Origin: Sulfuriferula sp.
GTDB lineage: Bacteria; Pseudomonadota; Gammaproteobacteria; Burkholderiales; Sulfuriferulaceae
DNA length: 64,000 bases
Assembly (NCBI GenBank): GCA_031291235.1
Contig: JARLJL010000015.1
Span: 62,001 to 126,000 of the forward strand
Reading direction: 5' to 3'
Part shown: positions 9,084 to 17,895 of the stretch, piece by piece
Layout: every line of letters starts with the position of its first letter
Position numbering within the stretch: the first letter of the stretch is position 1
Made by a program: the position numbers and the translations under genes
The notes under the pieces: generated by a model
What the model was told of the DNA's origin: nothing
Seen by the model: the letters and a program-made list of their open reading frames with translations, nothing else
Databases searched by the model: none

Positions 9084-9428
9084 ATGCAACCAGTCGATCT
9101 CCTGATGGTCAATGAAGGGCCGTCTACGTTTTATACCGATAGTTTCCGCAATACCGTGGAAGATTTCATGACAGTGTTCCGTCAATCGTCGACGACCCAG
9201 ACGATGACCGTCGATCCAGGCACGACAGAACGCTTCGACTACGACCTGTATGGACTACTGACATTCCTACGGATTCCCCCGCAATTCCACTTTGCCATCA
9301 TGCGTTGTAACAAGCTGAATTCTTCTGAAGAATACCGCTCAACGACGACGGATCTATTGGTGCCCGATACGACCGAGCTTAATCGTCTTAATCAAACCAA
9401 CAACAGTACGACGGTCAACAACACGTAA
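9084..9428 (+). CDS. Unknown protein, 114 aa
   Basis: A lone plus-strand gene between divergent RNAP beta C and a convergent gene. ATG 9084 is preceded by GGGA at a fair distance; an in-frame TTG 24 bases upstream falls at the promoter-like element and is probably not used. The protein is acidic to neutral with an N/T-rich, probably flexible C-terminus (RLNQTNNSTTVNNT), a look often seen in virion or adhesive proteins. No family recognised. It has its own candidate promoter and a shared terminator, so it is a single-gene unit. Confidence 0.75.
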   Translation: MQPVDLLMVNEGPSTFYTDSFRNTVEDFMTVFRQSSTTQTMTVDPGTTERFDYDLYGLLTFLRIPPQFHFAIMRCNKLNSSEEYRSTTTDLLVPDTTELNRLNQTNNSTTVNNT

Positions 9429-9445
9429 TTCGCCTGAGTCAAGAC

Positions 9446-9477
9446 AAAAAAAGCAGGGGATGTGAGTCCCCTGCTTT
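9446..9477. terminator. Bidirectional intrinsic terminator
   Basis: Stem GCAGGGGA/TCCCCTGC (9453-9460 with 9467-9474). It has a seven-T run on the minus strand side and TTTATA on the plus side, between convergent genes ending at 9428 and 9496. Confidence 0.85.
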
Positions 9478-9495
9478 ATACCCTACCTTTCCGAT

Positions 9496-11028
9496 TTAGA
9501 ACTTCGGGCGATACGGATCGTACTGCATGCCGCCTTGCTGCTGCGGTTGTCCACCCATGGTAGGTTGTTGTCCACCCATGGTTGGATAGCCTACCGGACG
9601 CTGCGACCCATACGTCGGGTTCGTAGCCCATGACGGCTGATCAGCCTGTTGCTGCTGCGTTGTCGGTTGACCACCGGCAAACAAGCCCGGTGCCGCTGCT
9701 TCAGCCAATCCCGGAATCGTACGCAAGAGCGTCATGAAGTCAGGTTGACCTTGATGTTGCTGCTGGTGATGCGGATGATGCACAACCGGTTGCTGCACGC
9801 GCGGATCGACATACGGCGTAGCTGCCGGATAACCACCCACTTGCACTGCCGGATAGACTGGCATCTGCACGGCCGGTGCGACTGTCGGACGTTGTGCTGC
9901 CGGATTCACCGGCGGAAGACGGAAGCCTGCCGGAGCATGCTCTTCTTCTGCCGCACGAACGGTGTCGCCGATCTTGACCTTCGGGTCCGGTTCAGCGTAG
10001 ACGTTCGCAGGCATTGCTGCCTTAGCCACTTGCGCGGCCGGTGCGACTTCCTTCGACGATGCACTGCGGCCTTCATTGCCGGCTTGCGGCGGCGTCTTGC
10101 GAATCTCAACCTGCCACTTGGACAGATTGATAAACTCAGGCGACCACTTGTCTTCCACCTTCAGCACGATACAGGCTGCTTCCGGCAGACGGTTCTCGAA
10201 ACGCGCAACCAGATCGTTCAGAGGGCCACCGAGCTTTTCCGCTGCATGCATCAGCGCTGAGGTGAACGGCGCAATGTCGGAGTCCGAACCAACCGAATAC
10301 CGATCTTGCACGTCAATGCCCGGCAACATGTACTCGAACAACTTGATGAAGGCTTCGCGATCCTTTGCCCGCATTTCCACGCCATACGTCGCGTTGGGAA
10401 CCGGCGGCAGCGTTTCCTTCTTCTTGTTGTCGCCCTTGGCACGGGCTTTGCGTGCAGCCATTTCGGCTTCCCGTGCTTCGCCGTCTTCGATCAGCTGCTT
10501 ATACAGCGGGAACGACACGATTGCGACACGGTTAAACGACTTGCCGTCGATCACACCCCCACGGCGCAGGAAGATGGAACAGAAGACTTTCTGGTTCTGG
10601 TCTTCCGGCATCGCATCGCACAGCTTCGCGAAGGTGTCGAGCATGGTCTGGTCTGCGTCCGGCACGAACGACAGGAACTCGGATTGCTCCGGGCTCAGCA
10701 GTGCGTGCATCGGTTGCGAACTGGCAATCGTCAGCAACTCGCTTGCCAGCGCCAGAAACGACATGTGGAAACGATCGCTCATCGCCCGACGGAATTCCGA
10801 CATCACTTCCGATTCGCCACGAGTCAGATACTCGTAAAGCGGATGGAAGATGGTGGTTTCGGAACCATCGGTAGTCAGTTGTTCGTCAGTCGGCATCACC
10901 AACCGTTTGTTCAGCGCGAACACTGGCTTCTTTTCCGGGCCACGGATTCGGGAGATGTAACCTTCCTTGTCCACGACCCAGTGAGCGACCTTTGCCATCG
11001 AAGTGTAAAGGTCTACGAGGGTTTTCAT
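9496..11028 (-). CDS. Conserved phiKZ-like protein with disordered C-terminus
   Basis: A 510-aa protein. Residues 1-310 look folded and helical, with a lysine/arginine-rich stretch near 190-205. Residues after about 320 are low complexity: rich in P, A, Q and G, with a histidine-glutamine run and repeated MGGQQP-like units, ending in DPYRPKF. No catalytic motif is recognised. It sits between RNAP beta C and the 536-aa gene, where by order the phiKZ gp70 counterpart is expected; that is positional inference. The long flexible tail suggests a scaffold or multi-partner protein. Confidence 0.75.
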   Translation of the reverse strand: MKTLVDLYTSMAKVAHWVVDKEGYISRIRGPEKKPVFALNKRLVMPTDEQLTTDGSETTIFHPLYEYLTRGESEVMSEFRRAMSDRFHMSFLALASELLTIASSQPMHALLSPEQSEFLSFVPDADQTMLDTFAKLCDAMPEDQNQKVFCSIFLRRGGVIDGKSFNRVAIVSFPLYKQLIEDGEAREAEMAARKARAKGDNKKKETLPPVPNATYGVEMRAKDREAFIKLFEYMLPGIDVQDRYSVGSDSDIAPFTSALMHAAEKLGGPLNDLVARFENRLPEAACIVLKVEDKWSPEFINLSKWQVEIRKTPPQAGNEGRSASSKEVAPAAQVAKAAMPANVYAEPDPKVKIGDTVRAAEEEHAPAGFRLPPVNPAAQRPTVAPAVQMPVYPAVQVGGYPAATPYVDPRVQQPVVHHPHHQQQHQGQPDFMTLLRTIPGLAEAAAPGLFAGGQPTTQQQQADQPSWATNPTYGSQRPVGYPTMGGQQPTMGGQPQQQGGMQYDPYRPKF

Positions 11029-11042
11029 GCATGACTCCTTAA

Positions 11043-12653
11043 TTAGAACTTATCGCCGAACAGCGGGCCGCCGTACGTGTCAAGTTGATCCGTCGGCAAC
11101 ACCACTTGCAGCATTGTGCTGAAGTCATCCGCGACATTCACGACGTGGTCGTGGTTGTTGGTAACGAGCGGCGTCATCAGCGCATCTGCAAACGACGGCG
11201 TAACGTAGCTGATCGGATTCTTCCCGTCCAGCCCGATCGTTACCACAGTTTCCCCCATCAGGTTACAGTCGACATCAAGCGTGAACTTGACCTGATTGTC
11301 CTGACAAAGATCCTTCATCACTTCGTTCCAGAAACGCGTCTCGAAGATCTGCATCTCTTTCGACATGTTCTGGCCGCCAAAGCCCTGGATGTTGTACGGC
11401 TGGAACCACGGCTGATAGTTCGGACGACCGAGCCACGTCGAGGCATCCACCGACGAATACTGGCCCGACTGTGCGAACTCATTGTGCGTCTTGAAGCCGA
11501 TGTGCGTGAGTGCCAACTCACTCATGATGCCCGGCACACACTGACTGATGATGGTCGCAGCCATCGTCATCGGGTCCCGACCATACCACTCGCTACTCAT
11601 GCCAAGCGAGTGCAGGCCACCCATCGGCTGGGTCGTGCCAGACACACGGCCGACTGCACGACCGACAATCGTCGGATCGAGGCGCACCAGATCCTTGAAC
11701 TGGAAGATATTGCCAATCGGCTCAGCGCGAATCTCGGAGATCATCCGCAGGACTTCATTCTGGCTGATCAGCCCGTCCTGAGAATAACCGCGAGCCTTCT
11801 GATAGAAGTCACCACCGGCTTGCGTCGTGTCGTTAGCAGCGACTCGCGCATTGTTGTAGTTCTCCATCACACGTGCAACGTAGGCCGACGGCACCACATT
11901 GCTACGCAGCGACAAGGCTGCCGACTTGGTCGTCACCGTCCGGCCATCGAACAACGTCGGGCTACCGACGCCTGCGATGTTGCCATGATCGTCCCGCACG
12001 CGATGCACGTGGGAACGCGACATGACCGTGAACAGATCTTGCGGGCGCATCCGTTCATTGAAGTCCGGCTGATAGATCGTCGTGAAGTTATTATCCGCCA
12101 ACACATGCGACGGCTTGATCACTTCCACGTGCTGCACGTGACCTTGCGGGCCGAACTCATCGCGCGTCTGAAGCGGCGTGATCGAATTCACGATGAACTG
12201 CATGTCGTTGTCGACATTCAGATACGTCGCGCCATTGGTCGAGCCATTCACGCCATGCATCGGCGACGCACCGACGTGAGTGGTGTAACCCGTCAAGATC
12301 TGACGGCTCGCGACGCCGATCGCGTGGTCGTATTCGACCTCCATCATGAAGCGGGTGCGACGCGAATCCCAACCTGCGGGAATGCCGATCTTATCCGTAC
12401 GGGTGTCGACCTGCGACGCCGGCTTCAGAAACGATTGAGCAATCGAGCCAAGATTAGCCGTGGCGTAATGGTCCAAGCCTTCGAGATGCTCCTTAAACAT
12501 CCCGAACACGTGACCATCCGGATTCGTCGAATACGGACGACGCCATTGATCTTGGTAAGCTCCGGTTTCGTAAATCAGCAGTTTCGTGATACGCGCCTGT
12601 GAGGGTACACGGCTATATCCATGCTGATTATTCGGTGTGGCGATTTCGTACAT
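11043..12653 (-). CDS. Conserved phiKZ-like protein, 536 aa
   Basis: A soluble 536-aa protein without a motif I recognise. It is rich in beta-type segments and polar residues. Its order in the block (between the gp68-like and gp70-like genes) suggests the phiKZ gp69 counterpart. The start overlaps nothing, but the upstream gene's stop is immediately adjacent, so the genes are one operon. The composition (many H, N, Q and G residues, few cysteines) would also suit a structural protein. Function unknown. Confidence 0.75.
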   Translation of the reverse strand: MYEIATPNNQHGYSRVPSQARITKLLIYETGAYQDQWRRPYSTNPDGHVFGMFKEHLEGLDHYATANLGSIAQSFLKPASQVDTRTDKIGIPAGWDSRRTRFMMEVEYDHAIGVASRQILTGYTTHVGASPMHGVNGSTNGATYLNVDNDMQFIVNSITPLQTRDEFGPQGHVQHVEVIKPSHVLADNNFTTIYQPDFNERMRPQDLFTVMSRSHVHRVRDDHGNIAGVGSPTLFDGRTVTTKSAALSLRSNVVPSAYVARVMENYNNARVAANDTTQAGGDFYQKARGYSQDGLISQNEVLRMISEIRAEPIGNIFQFKDLVRLDPTIVGRAVGRVSGTTQPMGGLHSLGMSSEWYGRDPMTMAATIISQCVPGIMSELALTHIGFKTHNEFAQSGQYSSVDASTWLGRPNYQPWFQPYNIQGFGGQNMSKEMQIFETRFWNEVMKDLCQDNQVKFTLDVDCNLMGETVVTIGLDGKNPISYVTPSFADALMTPLVTNNHDHVVNVADDFSTMLQVVLPTDQLDTYGGPLFGDKF

Positions 12654-14273
12654 TTAGAAGCTCCGGGTAGCTACTGCAATTGCAAAGAGGGCGAGTTTGT
12701 TGCGGATGTCTGTCGGCAATACATACCGACGCGTGTTAGTCTCGGGATTGACTTGACGAACCATCCCTACAGGCAAGGTCAACGTCCAGCCAAACTGATC
12801 GAGTTGCTTGGTGAGCCAGTCGATGTTCACCGTCGCCACGTTTTGTGTCCGGCCAGTTTCCTTCTGGCTTTTGCTGCTGGGTCGTAGTTGGAACGGGTAA
12901 TGGATATTGAGTTGTTCGACCAGTTCCTTGGAGATCCGTCCATGACCTCCCATGCCGACTTCGATTTGGTCTGCATCGCCAACTTCGGCCTTGGCACTTA
13001 CTAGACCTGCCAGTTCGCGATGACCGTTGTGCCACAGGACAGCTTGGGCCACGGCAATACACTTCACGAACAAAGGCTTTTCTGGGTTCTGTAACCCCAG
13101 CGGCTGGATTGCAGCTTCCAGCACGTACTGCATGATTTTCGTTTGCGGTTCTTGAATGGGAACATTCATCAGGACTTGGGTAGAAGCCAAAGCCTGTTCG
13201 ACCAGTTCGAGGGGAACTGTCGCAGATACATGTCGAGCTACGACGTAAGGATCTTCTACGCCGCGCACAATCATGGCAATGTCGCCGCCCGATTGCTCTT
13301 CCCGAATCTTGTACCCTTCCAGACGAGAGATCTTATTCTCATCTTCTTCACCGCGACGGTTGACCTTTTCCCGCACAGGACCGATGAAACTGGTCTCACT
13401 TGGGCTAAGCCGGTTCTGGATGTAGCTATGAATCGAACTGACCAGGTGCGATTCAGGATTGTTGTTGCGGATGTCGCCGATGCTCACTCTTCGGAAAACG
13501 ATCACGCCCAACAACCACTCGGGGAAGTCTTCACTGCCAACCCCAGCTAGAATTGCCGAGTGAGGCCGCTTGGATTTCTCCGTAGGGATAAAGCTTGTCA
13601 CATACCCACGCAGCTTCTGCATTGCTTCGCAGTACATGAGTGTCGTGCGTGCCAACAACTGATACGCGCTGTATTCCTTCCAGTGCGTGCCGAGGATCTT
13701 GTGTTTCTCCGTGTAGGCAATCAACTCACCCCAGACCGGCACGACCGCACGCAACGCGAGCGCTAAGACGATCAGCTTCTGATAGTCATCTCGCGTGTAC
13801 GTTTTCATCCGTGTCTTTGACGGATCATCGGTGTCCTCGAACTTTTCACCGATGCGCTCAGGAATTCGAATGTCTGAGCGAAAGCGCATCCAATGATCAA
13901 GCTCTTCAATCGGATGCAACGTGTACAATTCCGACAGAAGCGGCACCAAGGTTGTTGTCAGTTCCTTGGTGTTCTCCGTATTCTCGAATGTCTCCTTGAT
14001 TCGAAGATACAGGCTGAAGATCTGGTCCTGACGCGGCTTCGGAAGTTGCGCCCAGAACATGTTGATCTCCTCGAAGATATTACTGGTGGTGCTTAGTTCC
14101 TTTCCCTGTTTGTTTTTGAAAGCAGCATGACTCCACGTGATGGAAACTCCATCGTGCAACATCGTGGCTTCTGAGTTAGGAGTTCCGCTCCCGAATCGGT
14201 CCATTACGAGTTCCAACGCATTCTCCTTACAAACGTACTCCACTCCAAGTACACAGGAGTAATATATTGCCAT
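12654..14273 (-). CDS. Candidate non-virion RNAP accessory subunit (gp68-like)
   Basis: A 539-aa, largely helical protein with no recognisable catalytic motif. phiKZ gp68, the fifth subunit of the non-virion RNA polymerase, is of about this size (near 520 aa) and lies a few genes upstream of beta C, as here; the assignment rests on size and order only. I prefer ATG 14273 (MAIYYSC) to a GTG at 14285, because the GTG lies inside a 24-bp palindrome while GAAGAAAAAG precedes the ATG. Codons 3-5 happen to spell TATATTAC, the phiKZ early-promoter consensus. Alternative: an unrelated conserved protein. Confidence 0.5.
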   Translation of the reverse strand: MAIYYSCVLGVEYVCKENALELVMDRFGSGTPNSEATMLHDGVSITWSHAAFKNKQGKELSTTSNIFEEINMFWAQLPKPRQDQIFSLYLRIKETFENTENTKELTTTLVPLLSELYTLHPIEELDHWMRFRSDIRIPERIGEKFEDTDDPSKTRMKTYTRDDYQKLIVLALALRAVVPVWGELIAYTEKHKILGTHWKEYSAYQLLARTTLMYCEAMQKLRGYVTSFIPTEKSKRPHSAILAGVGSEDFPEWLLGVIVFRRVSIGDIRNNNPESHLVSSIHSYIQNRLSPSETSFIGPVREKVNRRGEEDENKISRLEGYKIREEQSGGDIAMIVRGVEDPYVVARHVSATVPLELVEQALASTQVLMNVPIQEPQTKIMQYVLEAAIQPLGLQNPEKPLFVKCIAVAQAVLWHNGHRELAGLVSAKAEVGDADQIEVGMGGHGRISKELVEQLNIHYPFQLRPSSKSQKETGRTQNVATVNIDWLTKQLDQFGWTLTLPVGMVRQVNPETNTRRYVLPTDIRNKLALFAIAVATRSF

Positions 14274-14284
14274 CTTTTTCTTCA

Positions 14285-14308
14285 CTAGGGGTGCGCGCGC
14301 ACCCCTAG
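14285..14308. repeat. Perfect 24-bp palindrome before the gp68-like gene
   Basis: A perfect inverted repeat with no loop; its core is GTGCGCGCGCAC, flanked by CTAGGG/CCCTAG-type arms. It lies between the SSB-like stop (14335) and the ATG at 14273. No T-run follows on either strand, so it is not a classical terminator. It could be a protein-binding operator or an RNA hairpin that protects the SSB mRNA end or limits translation of the next gene. Confidence 0.8.
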
Positions 14309-14334
14309 CTATACTACTCTTTACTTCCTTTCAG

Positions 14335-15087
14335 TTAGAAAGGAATGTCGTCGTCGAACTCGGAACCGCTATCTTCCGCGCCACGGCGATCACCGCCATT
14401 GCCGCCACCCGAGTTACCACCGCCGCCGTAGTTGTTACCGCCACCACCACTGCGATTACCACCACCACCGGCTGCATCACCTGCCGGTTTCTTTTCCTTG
14501 TGCTTGTACGTCGACACCGCCAGCGTCGGAATGCAATGCGTCAGGAATAGCAGGTTGGCACGGGCCGACAGCATCGACGTTTCTGCGTCGGTCATCGGAC
14601 TACCATCACCCTTGCTGAAAGCGTTGTACATCGTGTTGCCGAACGGGAACTTGATGCGCGGACGCGACTTGTCGAACGAGGTGAGCGACATCCACACCAC
14701 GCCGTCCTTCTTGCCGACGTAGAGCGTTGCTTGCGTCTTGACTTCGTCGGAGCGCACGCGGCCGTTCCACGTGTAGCCCATCACTTCCATCCAGTGCTTG
14801 TGATCGCCGGTGTCCGGGAACGCGATCGCGTCGGTCAGCAGGATCAGGAAGCGGCAGAAATCCACCGGCATCAACGAGACGTCGATCTTCTTCTTGTCGT
14901 CTTCCGGATCGTTCGTCCAGAGCACGAGCTTCGCGTCGTTGTTGCTGTACTGCCACTGAAGCGACGCCCACTTACCCTTCGCCGTCGACGGAGCCGACAT
15001 GCGGATACGATTGTCGTCGAGGACGTTCATCGCACGTTGGGGATAGTTCGGTTGACCGCCGCCACGGTTGTTGTTGTCGTATGCCAT
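14335..15087 (-). CDS. SSB-like single-stranded DNA-binding protein
   Basis: A 250-aa protein. About 190 residues form a probable OB-type or divergent ssDNA-binding core. A glycine-rich linker follows (GGGGNRSGGGGNNYGGGG) and then an acidic end DDDIPF. This Gly-rich linker plus DDDIPF tip is the hallmark of bacterial-type SSBs, whose tip recruits replication and repair proteins. The core itself is not a standard SSB by eye, so this is a functional analogue call. ATG 15087 is used; a TTG two codons upstream is possible. Neighbours are replication/transcription genes, which fits. Confidence 0.75.
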   Translation of the reverse strand: MAYDNNNRGGGQPNYPQRAMNVLDDNRIRMSAPSTAKGKWASLQWQYSNNDAKLVLWTNDPEDDKKKIDVSLMPVDFCRFLILLTDAIAFPDTGDHKHWMEVMGYTWNGRVRSDEVKTQATLYVGKKDGVVWMSLTSFDKSRPRIKFPFGNTMYNAFSKGDGSPMTDAETSMLSARANLLFLTHCIPTLAVSTYKHKEKKPAGDAAGGGGNRSGGGGNNYGGGGNSGGGNGGDRRGAEDSGSEFDDDIPF

Positions 15088-15152
15088 TTTCAATCGCTCG
15101 TTAAAGTTAGGTGTTGGAGCATTCAGACGATGGAGAGCACTGGTAATTTAGT

Positions 15153-15183
15153 AGTGTTTCCAACCTTTCCACTTGGGAACACT
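15153..15183. other. Hairpin in the SSB leader
   Basis: AGTGTTTCC (15153-15161) pairs with GGGAACACT (15175-15183) in the 111-bp gap between the upstream gene and the SSB-like gene. One pair is a wobble, formed better in plus-strand RNA. It has no T-run, so a DNA or leader element is more likely than a terminator. Confidence 0.4.
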
Positions 15184-15198
15184 AACTATTTACGCCAG

Positions 15199-16062
15199 TT
15201 ACTGAACCATCATCGCACGGAGTTTAGCCACAAAGTACGGGTTCTTAATCATGTCGATTCCGTACCTTATTTTTTCAGTGGTAGTTAAAGAGGACCAGTT
15301 ATACTTGTTCGCGACCTCCAGCAGTTCTCGACGTTGCTCAATTGGGTACGGATGGAACAACTCGTTGTCCCCGAACACCTGAAGTAAATCTTCCCGGAAA
15401 GGAATCTTCAAGAGTTCTTTGCCGTTGTAATACTTGGTGTACCACTGCGCTCGACTCTTGATGTGTCCCGTGTGAGACTCCAGCAGGTCTAGCGAGCCGA
15501 AGTGCTTGGCACTCAGCAGATCATACGGCACATGCGTTAAAATCAACGTCTTCAACTGCACCTTGGGTTTCAAGGCAAGATCGAAGACTTGGATGCGCGC
15601 TTCCTGTTTCAGATGCTCAGGCGGCTTATCCAGAAACAACAGATGCGAAATCGCATCCGTCTGGGTCTTGCGAAAGATCTTCTGCTTCTGTGTGTTATCG
15701 ACCCGAATACGTGCATTCGGATACTTCTTCTCCACGTCTTTGTAATTACTCACGTAAAAGACGACCCGCCCCTTCATCGCACCCGAGACAATGTCCTGGA
15801 TGCGGTCCATCTCCCGCTGCATTTCTTCAGCGACGTACTGACCTAAGACTAGCATCGGTGCGTCACCTTCCATTGCTCCCATCATGTTGCGGTACACCGT
15901 ACGCAGGTTCACCCAGAACTCGTTGTACTCCGTGAATCTCACGGTCTTCGACTCAATCTCCGGGTGAATCCCCATGCCGGCTTCGAGAGCCAGCGACGTC
16001 GCAATCGAAACAGGGTACTGTCCGGTTGCACGCTCCGCAAGTAACCGAATGCTGGCACTCAT
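15199..16062 (-). CDS. Unknown protein downstream of the SbcD-like gene
   Basis: A 287-aa protein with alpha/beta character. Its ATG overlaps the stop of the SbcD/Mre11-like gene by four bases, so the two are translationally coupled and may work together. I see no Walker motifs, so it is not an SbcC-type ATPase. The N-terminus (SIATSLALEAGMGIHPE) and a middle beta strand (RVVFYVSN) have no family match that I recognise. Function unknown. Confidence 0.75.
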   Translation of the reverse strand: MSASIRLLAERATGQYPVSIATSLALEAGMGIHPEIESKTVRFTEYNEFWVNLRTVYRNMMGAMEGDAPMLVLGQYVAEEMQREMDRIQDIVSGAMKGRVVFYVSNYKDVEKKYPNARIRVDNTQKQKIFRKTQTDAISHLLFLDKPPEHLKQEARIQVFDLALKPKVQLKTLILTHVPYDLLSAKHFGSLDLLESHTGHIKSRAQWYTKYYNGKELLKIPFREDLLQVFGDNELFHPYPIEQRRELLEVANKYNWSSLTTTEKIRYGIDMIKNPYFVAKLRAMMVQ

Positions 16063-17192
16063 TTGACCACCTCTTGTAAATGGGCTCTAGCGATCTCCAA
16101 CAACTCATCAGTCATCGTTTCGTTGTACTCCAGTCGCTTCATGAGCAACTCGACGATGTTCTCACGGGTAATCGTGATCGGTGTATAGTCTTCATCAGGC
16201 TCAACAATATCGCTGATGGCTATCTCTTCATCTGTACCACGAATCGTCTTCTCCCACGAAATCATGGGAAAGGTTCGAATCAAAACGTCCGTACTCGCAT
16301 TCAACGGATGATCCCGATCCAAGTCTAGCCGGATGTGGGACCCCTTTGGAAGTGTTTGCACCACGTCGTTAATTTCGACCAACGTTTCTTCCAGCGTAGA
16401 CGTCTGACAGCGGACCGTAACAAACTTCTTTGCGCCCTTGTTCTCGACAAACACAACCTCCCATTCACCGCTTTCGTACACTGTCGCTCGCACGTGTCCT
16501 TTCGCTTCTTCCTGCCCATGTGCTGTGCGATCGAACGAGCCTTGTGCCGTAATGCGGTCTAACTGTGTGAATGTGTGGACATGCCCGATGAAGATCAGAT
16601 ACCGCACGAGCGCCAGATACTCCGACGAACTGTGCTTGTGATCTTTAGAGATGATTGGCACTTGGTACTCAAACATACCGTGCATGATCGCAAAGTCCAC
16701 TTGCGTGAGGGCTTTTGCTTTCATCATCTCCTTGACTTGCTTCAACGTCAATTCCGGTGACGCTGTAGCTTCATCAGGGATGTACAACACGTCTATGCCA
16801 AAACGCTCGATGTGCTCGATCGAGATTTTGTCCATGTACTTCACATCTGCGGGATAACCCATCAACTCGTTGACCAACAGAAAACGCTTGGACTGCGTTC
16901 GGTCGTGACGAGGTGTGCCTTCCAATATCCGTAGCACAATGTCGTGCTTAGCGCACAACGTAATCAACCAGTAGATCCAAAGGTCGATTTCAATGACATC
17001 GTCGTTCGAGAGGACCAGTAGGTCGTCGAAGACGTCTCCGGCCAGGAAAATTATGTCGAGTTGAGAGGTCTCGGTATTGTCGTCAATAGCACGCCTGAGA
17101 TTCGCAATGATCTCAGACGCACTATTGCGACGGTCACCAAGGTGGATATCGGAGAGTGTGGCCAGATGAATCTTCTTAACCTTCATGGCCAT
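16059..17192 (-). CDS. SbcD/Mre11-like metallophosphoesterase
   Basis: A 377-aa protein with the metallophosphoesterase motifs in order: SDIHLGD (14-20), AGDVFDD (51-57), GTPRHD (92-97, in place of GNHD), a histidine in IMHG (about 169-172), and GHVH (203-206). These residues bind the two metal ions of SbcD/Mre11-type nucleases, which process DNA ends in repair and recombination. The third motif is unusual because the canonical GNHD asparagine region is changed. Start: ATG 17192 with GGAGAG upstream; an open extension to 17318 overlaps the previous gene and is not used. It is coupled to the gene at 15199. Confidence 0.85.
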   Translation of the reverse strand: MAMKVKKIHLATLSDIHLGDRRNSASEIIANLRRAIDDNTETSQLDIIFLAGDVFDDLLVLSNDDVIEIDLWIYWLITLCAKHDIVLRILEGTPRHDRTQSKRFLLVNELMGYPADVKYMDKISIEHIERFGIDVLYIPDEATASPELTLKQVKEMMKAKALTQVDFAIMHGMFEYQVPIISKDHKHSSSEYLALVRYLIFIGHVHTFTQLDRITAQGSFDRTAHGQEEAKGHVRATVYESGEWEVVFVENKGAKKFVTVRCQTSTLEETLVEINDVVQTLPKGSHIRLDLDRDHPLNASTDVLIRTFPMISWEKTIRGTDEEIAISDIVEPDEDYTPITITRENIVELLMKRLEYNETMTDELLEIARAHLQEVVK

Positions 17193-17211
17193 GATAGCTC
17201 TCCATGAAGGC

Positions 17212-17832
17212 TTAAAACGGGTCGAAGCCGAGGATCTCGTCTTTCGACGAATCTTCAGTAGCGGCCTGTGCAGGTGCGAGTGCAGGAACGTGCGCCTTAC
17301 GGCCAAAGAAGGCCGCAATCTTGTTCCACATTTCAGCGTTCTTGGCCATCGTTTCCGGGTGCCACATCCGCTCCAGGCGTTCGCCCAGTTTGTCCTTCAG
17401 GTACGCTTCCGCATGCATCGGCGAATGCGACATCAGGTTGTTGGCAGTGAGCACAGCGGTGTAGACCGACGGCTGACCACGTTCCGTAATCACCGGCTCG
17501 ACCATTTCACGGTTGAGGATGGCAGGTACGGTAAAGACGATTTCCTTCACGCCGTTGACGATTCGGGTCACGTCGACTTCGGTGTAGAAACCACCGGCGA
17601 GACCAACCCACTGTTCACGGGCTTTGGCACGACCTTGCTTCGTGTTCGGCCAATACAGAATGTCTTCGTCGCCCAGGAAGAAGGGGACGAATGCCTGGAA
17701 GTAATACACGTCCAGTTCAGTGCGGTTCTCGGCTTCGATATCACGCACATCTTGCGGGACATCCTTGATCTTCTCGACCAGGATTTTGTTGCGACGATCA
17801 ATGATCGCCTGTAGTTCTGCTTGGCTCGCCAT
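17212..17832 (-). CDS. Unknown protein with SSB-like DPF tail
   Basis: A 206-aa protein. The first 165 residues are alpha/beta with a clear amphipathic start (MASQAELQAIIDRRNKI). The C-terminus is Ala/Pro-rich and ends SSKDEILGFDPF. An acidic, hydrophobic tip ending in PF resembles the SSB tail (DDDIPF) encoded three genes downstream, so it may dock to the same partners; this is inference. Start ATG is preceded by GGAGAATTCCC. It lies directly upstream of the SbcD-like gene. Confidence 0.7.
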   Translation of the reverse strand: MASQAELQAIIDRRNKILVEKIKDVPQDVRDIEAENRTELDVYYFQAFVPFFLGDEDILYWPNTKQGRAKAREQWVGLAGGFYTEVDVTRIVNGVKEIVFTVPAILNREMVEPVITERGQPSVYTAVLTANNLMSHSPMHAEAYLKDKLGERLERMWHPETMAKNAEMWNKIAAFFGRKAHVPALAPAQAATEDSSKDEILGFDPF

Positions 17833-17874
17833 GGGAATTCTCCGTCATTTCTCTACAGGATGAACCGGTTCACT

Positions 17875-17895
17875 GAAAAAACATTTGCTAAAATG
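17875..17895 (-). terminator. Short intrinsic terminator
   Basis: On the minus strand CATTT, loop TAGC, AAATG (17891-17895 with 17882-17886) then TTTTTT. The stop codon TAG of the gene ending at 17888 is the loop. A 12-bp palindrome TGAACCGGTTCA follows at about 17862-17873. Confidence 0.65.

Noticed and set aside
8985-9185. 66-codon minus-strand ORF upstream of RNAP beta C
   Set aside because: Lies across the divergent promoter space and antisense to the plus-strand gene at 9084; no ribosome site.
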